The notes under the pieces were generated by a model, which was given only the letters and a program-made list of their open reading frames with translations, did not search any database and was not told the origin of the DNA. Below are positions 8,487-13,931 of a stretch of DNA of 13,931 nt, one piece after another. Made by a program: the position numbers and the translations under genes. Numbering within the stretch: the stretch's first letter is position 1; each line of letters opens with the position of its first letter. This DNA comes from Chrysochromulina parva (lineage: Eukaryota > Haptophyta > Prymnesiales > Chrysochromulinaceae), in contig PJAB01001519.1 of NCBI GenBank assembly GCA_002887195.1, positions 1 to 13,931 on the forward strand, written 5' to 3'.

Positions 8487-8538
8487 TCGGGTTGGTGTTA
8501 TTCGTAACATGTATTCGAATGGCTAATACCGTACCCGA
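8487..8538. other. long imperfect inverted repeat (hairpin) between convergent genes
   Basis: Outer stem TCGGGT (8487-8492) with ACCCGA (8533-8538); middle stem GGTGTTA (8494-8500) with TAATACC (8524-8530), with one G-U pair in RNA; inner stem TTCG (8501-8504) with CGAA (8516-8519). About 17 base pairs are possible around an 11-base loop, with small internal loops. Because it is palindromic it would fold in transcripts from both strands, so it could mark or protect both 3' ends, or be the relic of a small inverted-repeat element. Confidence 0.45.
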
Positions 8539-8600
8539 CCAAACGAAATATATACCATCGGCATCGTGATCGGAGACTTTCGTGATGCGCACGCACATGA

Positions 8601-8637
8601 TCCATGCCCACGCATGCTCGACTATCCATGCCCACGC
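8601..8637. repeat. 13-base direct repeat, 24-base spacing
   Basis: TCCATGCCCACGC is present at 8601-8613 and 8625-8637, separated by ATGCTCGACTA. It lies in the 3' region downstream of the muniscin-like gene. Probably a minor local duplication. Confidence 0.7.
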
Positions 8638-8715
8638 CCTCGCTACTTGCCGCTGATGGGTCGCGGGTGCACGTACCCGCCGATGTGGCTCTTCTGGAGA
8701 TTATTCTCACTGGTG

Positions 8716-10483
8716 CTATCCCGAGCGCGGAGAAGTCGAGGGGCGCGGCGCTCCAGATGGAGGGGAGCCAGCAGCTCCTGAGCAGTGGATGACATAGGTG
8801 CCGCTCACAAACTTTTGCAAGATGCGACCGACCATGCCGGGCGGCGCCGCGCGCGCCTGCAAACCGGTCAGATTGCTTGTCTCGCTGCTGAAGCTGACCT
8901 TCAAATCCTGCCCCTTGCGCCCCTCTTTACCCTTGGCCTCGGTCTTGAAGTCAGCCTTGAAGGGCGTGGGCGCGGGGGTGGGCGCGAGGTGCGCCAGCTT
9001 CCACACCAGAATGCGATTCTTCGCGTCCCACTCGCCGGCGGGCTCGGGTCGGCAAGCACTCACGCCCTCGGGCATCGTCACGCTGATCTTCACGTCTGAC
9101 AGACCTGCCTTGAGCTTCGGGTGCACTGCGACACGCAACTCCAGACGGTCGACTCCATCTGCAAAGGCCCAGCGCGGCACCACGCGCAGCGGTATGGGCG
9201 CATACTCGGGCACGGAGGTGTACCGCATCAGAGCGAGTGGTTTCACAGGTGAGCCCGCGGCCAGCGCAGGCACACGCACGCTGTACGTGTTTGGCGCGCC
9301 CTTGCCCGCGTCCTTCGGGCGCATCAGCGAAGGGTTGGGCTGCAGCCTCGTCACGTTGCCCAAACTCTCGAGCTTGAGGTCGAAGGCGTGGCCTACATCC
9401 GTCCTGCCCAGCTGGAGAGCTCGCAACTCGCCCTGAGCTGCAAAGGTGCCCTCGCGCAGAGTCGCACCGTCGAAGATAGCACTGACCGACTCGATGCTGA
9501 GGAGATTAAAGATGGCATTCGGGTTGCTTGGAGTGCCGACCGAGGGAGATGCGGGCGTCGGCAGCCTCTGCGGCGCTGACGGCGTCGCTGGTCCTCCGAG
9601 GCCGCCTGTGGGAAGCGGTGCAGCGGCATACTTGTCGTCATACTCGTTCGACAACCGCCTGGACGGCGGCACGCCCTCGGTACCCTCGACGCCCGGTGCG
9701 ACGCCTGATATTCGTGGCGGTCGCTTGGGCTGGATGCGCCTCTGCGGCTGCGCCACTACCGCGGCGGCTGGTGGCGTTGGGTCCAGGCTGCCCCCGAGAG
9801 TCGTAAAGCGTGGACTTGAGTCGACTGTCGCTGCCGCCGAAGCGAGCCTGGCGGCCGCTGGCTTGAGCGCGTCGCTCAGATGCGATGGCGCACCGCTCCT
9901 TTGTAGCAACTGCTGCAGGTCCTGGAGGACGGTGACCTGCTGGATCGTCGCCTCCATCAGCACTCCCTGGACTGCATGCAACTGTCCCGACTGCGCGGTC
10001 AGCATGCGAAGGACCTCTTCGAGGGCTCTCCGCTGCCCGTCCACGTGCGCAATCTGCTCGGTCAGGCGGTGCGAGAGATTGGCCACGACCGAGAGCGCCG
10101 TGGCAGACTCGGCACTGACCACGATTGCAGCGGCGGGGGCGGGGGCGGCGGGGGCGGGGGCGGCGGGGGCGGGGGCGGGGGCGGCCGGAGCCGGGGCCGG
10201 AGCTGGGGCCGGTACTGGAGCGGGAGCCGGAGTCGGAGCGGGTGCGGGGGCGGGGAAGGCGGGAGCCGGGGCCGGGGCCGGAGCCGGAGCCGGGGCCGGG
10301 GCCGGTGCTGGAGCTGGAGCCGGAGTCGGAGCGGGGGCGGGGGCAGCGTCGTCGCCCGCCGCCTCCGGCGCGGGCCGTGTCCACGAGGTCTTCTTGGAGA
10401 TAGCGTGATAGTAGTACACCCGGCCGTCGGGCGCCTTCGTAGTGGTCCAGCCCGCAGGCAGCGGCGCATCCACCGGTGCAGTT

Positions 10484-10514
<31 letters not shown>

Positions 10515-11811
10515 TGGGCGCGGGCGCGGGCGCGGGCGTGGGCGCGGGCGCGGGCGCGGGCGCAGGAGTTGGCGCGGAACCGAAATCGGCCCCAAACCCG
10601 CTGCTGCTGTCGCCAAAATCGGCACCGAAACCGCTGCTATTGTCGAAGCCCGCGTTCGCCGCTTTCGCTTCGTGGGCGGCCGCCGCCAGGCGCGCATCTT
10701 CGAGTGCGCTCCTGGCTGGCGCGGGGGACGCCATTGCCATCGTCGAGCTACGACGACGGCCGGAACCCGGAGGGGGAGGGGCGGAGAGCGAGAGTGAACG
10801 GAGGGCCGCGCCCGAGGGTGCGACGATCTGCGACGGATCGCGGATCTTGACCTTGATCGCCGGCTTGAACTCTTCGGCCTCGTCGCCCTCCTCGCCGCCA
10901 GCCTCGTCGCCATCGCCGCCGGCGCCCGCGTCTCCAAAGTCGCCAAAGCCACTCGGCTTCTTCTTCGCGTTGTCGGAGTAGCCCTCGTCGTCGCCCTCAG
11001 CGACCGGATCGAGGCTGTTGCGCTCCTTGCCCTCGCCATCCTGCTCGTCGGAGATGTCGCTCGACGCGACTGAACCGTTGTCTTCCGAACGCCTGGACGA
11101 TGAACCGGCTGACACGTTATCAAAGCCACGCGGAGCAAGCTGCCGAAGTATGAAAGCGATCGCATCGCGTGCGTTGCGGTTCTCTGCGGAGAGAGTGCAA
11201 TTGTTTGCGCCGGCCGGGTCGAGCTGCAGCGTGAACGTGGTCTCATCGTAGCTCTCGAGAGTCACGGAGAGGCCCTTGACGTAGTCGTGCTTCCACAGCG
11301 ACGAGCTGCCCTTTCGCAGCTTGATTTTGTCGCGCGCGATCAGCAGGGTGCGCGGCTGGTTGGCATCTTGTACCTTGTACTCCTTCTCCGCGCTCTTCTT
11401 CGCCAGCAGCTTCTGTAGATCCGCCGCGATCGACGGTTCCATGGCGATCGGCGCTGACGCCACGCCCACCGGATCGCCGCCATACGGGCCCGTGCACTCG
11501 CAACGCAGCGTGCAGCCCACGTCGTCGATTGTGGGCGAGTAGGAGAGGGTGCCCGCGCCATCGATCTCGGTTTTCGCGCCCTTGCTGTCCACGCGAAACC
11601 ACTGCACCGTCGGCGTACCCACGAATTCGCCCGACGTCGTCAGCGTGCCGCCAGTGACCGTCGTGCCGCTGATCACCAGATTGGACACATACGCGACACC
11701 GTCCTCATCGTCCATGTCGGGTTCGATGACCGCAGGGCGCGGGGCAGGCCTGGGCGCGCCGAAAGCGCCATACGTCGACGGCATTGTCGCAGCGCGGTCC
11801 CGCCCTGCCAT
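8716..11811 (-). CDS. muniscin-like endocytic adaptor: A9/AIR9-like, PH-like, WW, coiled coil and mu-homology domains
   Basis: A 1031-residue frame from the ATG at 11809-11811 (context CATCCATGG on the coding strand). Residues about 37-125 look like an A9 (AIR9-type) Ig-like repeat (VTGGTLTTSGEF, VQWFRVD, YSPTIDDVGCTLRC). Residues 143-226 resemble a small PH-like domain ending in a helix (ARDAIAFILRQL). An acidic linker has GFGDFGD (288-294) and two GFGADFG copies (394-400, 405-411), similar to adaptin-ear ligands. Residues 449-482 are a WW domain (LPAGWTTT...GRVYYYH...TSW) set between two Pro-Ala tracts (413-446 and 490-562). Residues about 575-640 look coiled-coil. Residues about 765-1010 match the muniscin (SGIP1/FCHO) mu-homology domain: RYTSVPEYAPIPL, EWDAKNRILVWKL, and the closing strand KFVSGTYVI. 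Muniscins help start clathrin coats at the plasma membrane. There is no F-BAR domain, so membrane binding may rest on the PH-like part and dimerisation on the coiled coil. The assignment of mu-homology and WW domains is strong; A9 and PH-like are weaker. Confidence 0.85.
10126..10345. repeat. G-rich low-complexity repeat encoding the second Pro-Ala tract
   Basis: The + strand is a run of GGGGGC, GGGGCC and GGAGCC units. On the coding (-) strand it reads as alternating Pro-Ala with occasional Thr, Val and Phe. It separates the WW domain from the coiled coil. Runs of four to five G spaced by one to three bases make G-quadruplexes possible on the + strand, which is the template strand for this gene. 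Confidence 0.85.
10484..10565. repeat. GGGCGC hexanucleotide repeat encoding the first Pro-Ala tract
   Basis: Near-perfect GGGCGC units with interspersed GGGCGTGG variants. On the coding strand they give Ala-Pro pairs with occasional Thr (residues about 417-442), just before the WW domain. Likely variable in copy number between strains. Confidence 0.85.
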
Positions 11812-11971
11812 GGATGAACCTCCTGAATGGAATTAGACCAGAGCAAGCGCACTCAATGGGTCCGCAGCAGCATTGAGAGAGAGCGGTCGTTTTGCAAACC
11901 GAAACAGCGCTCGCGCCGTGATGAACGCTTCGAAAATCGCGAACCGCGTGACCCACTCATGATGCCCCGCG
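11812..11971 (-). promoter_or_regulatory. short intergenic region upstream of the muniscin-like gene
   Basis: Only 160 bases lie between the ZNHIT2 stop and the muniscin-like start, both genes reading leftward. This must hold the 3' end of ZNHIT2 and the leader/promoter of the downstream gene, unless they share a transcript. No clear promoter motif is visible. Confidence 0.35.
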
Positions 11972-13354
11972 TCAAGAGACATCAGTAACCAGCTCGGATC
12001 GCTGCGGGCCTGAGGAGGGACGACGGCCGTCCGCCGCTCCCGCAACACGCACCGCCTCCATCCGCTCGAGCTCGCGCTTGAGGCCAAAGCGCAAGTCCTC
12101 GAGGGCAGCACGCCGCTCGGCTGCTGGGCGTGAGGCCCACCATACCTCAAGGAAGCGCGCCTTACGCTTCGCCTGCTTGAGGGCGTCCGAGCTCCACTGC
12201 CCACCTCGAAAGCTCTCCTCCTCAGCCCCCTCCTCCTCAGCCCGAGGCTGCCTACCTTTGATCTCCGCGACGTCCTCCTCGTCCTTTGGAGCGGGGCCGC
12301 CGCTGGCTTTAGCGGAGCCGCCGCACTCCTCCCCGCTCTTGCGTGCGCGTGCGGCCGTGCCGAGCAGCGCACGTGTGCCCGCGAGAGCGAGCGCAGTGCT
12401 CCCCTCGGCACCGAGTATACGATGTGCATCCGTGAGGCATGCGGCAACAAAGGCGGCAGAGGTCGCGAGAGTTGGCGCCTGCGCCGCGCATGCCACGCTC
12501 ACAAGTGCCTCGGCGGCGGAGGCATGCGTATGACTCTGCTCGCCGCTGAGGACGAGTGAGAGCCCGAGCAGCGCCGCGGCCGCGCCGCTCACGTCCTCGT
12601 CCAGCTCGCCGCAGTAGAGCCGCCACGTATACACGTACGCACAGACCACCTCGAGCACATTGAACCGAAGCCGCTCACACGGCGTGCGCCTCGTGAGCGA
12701 CCGGAGCGGCGGAAGGGTCGGGGGCGGCTCGGGGGCGCCCGCGGCCGTCGCAGCCGCCGCCACGGCCGGGCTGCACCAGCGCCAGCCGCCACCTGTCTTA
12801 CCATCGCGCGCTGTCGGCACACTCACCACCGATAGCGCCTCGAGCCGGCTCCACCAGGCATCCGACGACTGCAGCTGAGCGCCGAGCGAGCCGTCCGCCA
12901 CCAACCTTCTGAATTCGCGGCGCTCGTCCTCGGTAAGCAAGCTCTCATCGAGGTGCGTCTGCACGAGGAGCTGGTTCAGGCGCTCTGTACGGGCGGCGCC
13001 ACTGTCGCCGCCGTCCACATCATCGCCGTCCGCCTCGCCATCAACCGAGCACGCGTCTGCGTCACAGCCCTCTTCGCCGGCCGCCTCAAGCCGCTGCAGC
13101 ATTCGCAGCATGTCAATCTGCTGCTTAGGCCTCGTGACGTTTGCCTTTAGTGCTGCATGCGCGCTCTCTTCATAAAAGGTTTCGGTGCAGGCCTCGCCAT
13201 GGCTACGATAGCATGCGAGAGAGCAGTACTGGATTGCACACCGCGGGCACTTGTACTTGGAGTATTGCTGCGTGCAAACGGCGCACACGCGAGATACCGA
13301 AGTAAATAACGCGGCACTCGGCGACGCGCCGTCGACGGACGTCTCTATCAGCAT
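11972..13354 (-). CDS. ZNHIT2: zinc-finger HIT domain protein 2 (ZNHIT2) homologue
   Basis: About 460 residues from the ATG at 13352-13354. The frame is open farther upstream only to a GTG and has no other ATG. The N-terminus has a complete zf-HIT domain: CAVC (Cys24, 27), CPRC (36, 39), CSLAC (44, 48), His52 and Cys56, followed by the family's E-x-FY motif (CTETFYEE). Downstream are ZNHIT2-type blocks: a helix with LTEDERREFRRLVADGSL, a tryptophan pair (SDAWWSRL), and VLEVVCAYVYTWRLYCGE. In animals ZNHIT2 binds RUVBL2 of the R2TP chaperone and supports assembly of U5 snRNP (PRPF8 complex). It is nuclear or cytosolic, with no signal peptide. The C-terminal third is rich in Ala and Glu, with an acidic stretch and a long charged helix (about 385-435), slightly longer than the human protein of about 400 residues. 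It lies 160 bases upstream of the muniscin-like gene on the same strand, without an obvious functional link. Confidence 0.9.
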   Translation of the reverse strand: MLIETSVDGASPSAALFTSVSRVCAVCTQQYSKYKCPRCAIQYCSLACYRSHGEACTETFYEESAHAALKANVTRPKQQIDMLRMLQRLEAAGEEGCDADACSVDGEADGDDVDGGDSGAARTERLNQLLVQTHLDESLLTEDERREFRRLVADGSLGAQLQSSDAWWSRLEALSVVSVPTARDGKTGGGWRWCSPAVAAAATAAGAPEPPPTLPPLRSLTRRTPCERLRFNVLEVVCAYVYTWRLYCGELDEDVSGAAAALLGLSLVLSGEQSHTHASAAEALVSVACAAQAPTLATSAAFVAACLTDAHRILGAEGSTALALAGTRALLGTAARARKSGEECGGSAKASGGPAPKDEEDVAEIKGRQPRAEEEGAEEESFRGGQWSSDALKQAKRKARFLEVWWASRPAAERRAALEDLRFGLKRELERMEAVRVAGAADGRRPSSGPQRSELVTDVS

Positions 13355-13770
13355 CGCAGACCGTGCTGGCGCCGGAGCAAGGCGAGAGCGTCCTCGCCGG
13401 CCGCATTGCCACGCGTTCACGCCTTGGATTCCGGTGTGAACCAGGATCGGCGGATTGAGAGGTCTGTGACTGGTGCCGCATGGGCAGCACGTTCTCGTCC
13501 AACACGCGCCGCCCGCGTCCACGCAAGCCACAATCTGACACACACAGCGATCGCTGAGCACTCTCTATACTTTCTCTCTCTCTCCGAGCGGAGTGACTAC
13601 AGTAGTAGTCTCACTTCGCACCGCCTCACAGGTGTCACAGTCAGGAATCCTGCAATCCTCGAGCGCGCCCGACAAGACGAGCCGCATTGAGAGTCCGCAC
13701 GCAGCCAAACTCGCCATCCGTCAAACGATAACTGCCTTGCCCAGAAACACGTGCAAGGGCCAAGGCGACT
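13355..13770 (-). promoter_or_regulatory. upstream region of ZNHIT2 and 3' region of the right-edge gene
   Basis: This 416-base gap separates the ZNHIT2 start from the stop of the right-edge gene, both reading leftward. It contains a pyrimidine-rich tract on the + strand (13559-13585; CT repeats), which is a GA-rich tract in the ZNHIT2 sense strand, about 200 bases upstream of its ATG. The ZNHIT2 frame is open without an ATG through 13355-13561, so an upstream exon joined by splicing cannot be excluded. No RNA gene was seen. Confidence 0.45.
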
Positions 13771-13931
13771 CTACTCGACGGCGCGCAGCGGAGCCACCGT
13801 CTGAAGGTCAATATCGTCCTTGGGCTCCGGATTACGCAAGTTGCACGCCACCGCTAGCATGAGCGCGAGGGTGTAGATGAGCGCAACAGCTGCCGTCGCC
13901 GATGCGAAGCCATCGAAGCCATTGGAGGGCT
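13771..13931 (-). CDS. C-terminal end of a membrane protein (partial at right edge)
   Basis: On the minus strand a frame enters from the right edge and ends at a TAG (complement of 13771-13773), giving about 53 residues. It shows a hydrophobic segment of about 22 residues (ASATAAVALIYTLALMLAV, followed by ACNL), then a polar acidic tail (RNPEPKDDIDLQ) and the end APLRAVE. This pattern fits the last transmembrane helix and cytoplasmic tail of a multi-pass membrane protein. The family cannot be named from this fragment. Coding status is inferred from the helix-plus-tail pattern and the open frame to the edge. Confidence 0.5.
   Translation of the reverse strand, partial: PSNGFDGFASATAAVALIYTLALMLAVACNLRNPEPKDDIDLQTVAPLRAVE

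Larger units (their letters stand above)
8219..8715. other. convergent intergenic region (two 3' ends)
   Basis: Nearly 500 bases between the stops of the MoxR-VWA gene (+) and the muniscin-like gene (-). The left part (8219-8470) is GC-rich and non-conserved-looking. The middle (about 8485-8570) is AT-richer and carries a strong hairpin and an AAATATATA tract (8545-8555). The right part has a short direct repeat. Reading frames here do not resemble any protein I know. I see no tRNA or other RNA gene. Confidence 0.5.

Noticed and set aside
10260..10305. GGGGCC hexanucleotide resemblance to a disease-type repeat expansion
   Set aside because: It is a short, imperfect coding repeat for Pro-Ala; the resemblance is compositional only.
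9446..10408. 320-residue + strand frame ending in a Gly-Ala repeat
   Set aside because: Antisense shadow of the muniscin-like gene; the Gly-Ala run is the complement of its Pro-Ala repeat.
10062..11246. 394-residue minus-strand frame full of Arg-Pro
   Set aside because: Alternate frame of the muniscin-like gene through its repeat; Arg-Pro comes from reading the same repeat out of phase.
11833..12450. 205-residue minus-strand frame overlapping the ZNHIT2 end
   Set aside because: Mostly out-of-phase ZNHIT2 sequence with Ser/Arg-rich composition; its short tail past the ZNHIT2 stop has no recognisable motif.
13355..13561. Upstream extension of the ZNHIT2 frame to a GTG
   Set aside because: It contains no ATG and adds a cysteine-rich stretch not expected before the zf-HIT domain; the ATG at 13354 starts shortly before the zinc finger, as in the family.
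1..13931. CRISPR array, tRNA, rRNA or transposon/viral genes
   Set aside because: No regularly spaced repeats with unique spacers, no cloverleaf or rRNA-like stretch and no transposase, integrase, reverse transcriptase or capsid motif was found on either strand.

Overview
The window looks like nuclear DNA of a GC-rich unicellular eukaryote, most likely an alga such as a haptophyte or stramenopile. Several genes belong to families found only in eukaryotes: a muniscin-type endocytic adaptor with a WW domain, and a ZNHIT2-type zinc-finger HIT protein. Genes are separated by short, visibly less GC-rich gaps. There are no bacterial operons or ribosome-binding sites. The five complete genes read as long, essentially intron-free frames. 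The alga assignment is inference; it rests on the mix of bacterial-type (RlmN, MoxR/VWA) and eukaryotic genes, and no plastid marker is present.

Layout, left to right. Bases 1-273 (+): the 3' end of an unrecognised gene. Bases 642-3752 (-): one very long frame joining a complete RlmN-type radical-SAM RNA methyltransferase, a small DnaJ-like CxxCxGxG zinc module and a complete class A FAD monooxygenase. Bases 3753-4066: a divergent promoter region. Bases 4067-5699 (+): a membrane-anchored platelet-activating-factor acetylhydrolase-like lipase whose catalytic Ser and Asp lie in one frame and whose His lies in another. Bases 5876-8218 (+): a MoxR/RavA-type AAA+ ATPase fused to a ViaA-like VWA domain. 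Bases 8219-8715: a convergent intergenic region with a strong hairpin and short direct repeats. Bases 8716-11811 (-): a multidomain muniscin-like protein (A9/AIR9-like, PH-like, WW, coiled coil, muniscin mu-homology domain). Bases 11972-13354 (-): ZNHIT2. Bases 13771-13931 (-): the C-terminal end of a membrane protein cut by the right edge.

The genes do not form an obvious pathway; this reads as a compact housekeeping and trafficking stretch. Its main interest is domain fusion. The RlmN-zinc-FAD monooxygenase protein keeps every catalytic residue I can check in both enzymes. The muniscin-like protein has an architecture I do not recognise. The MoxR-VWA protein joins in one chain what bacteria usually encode as two neighbouring genes.
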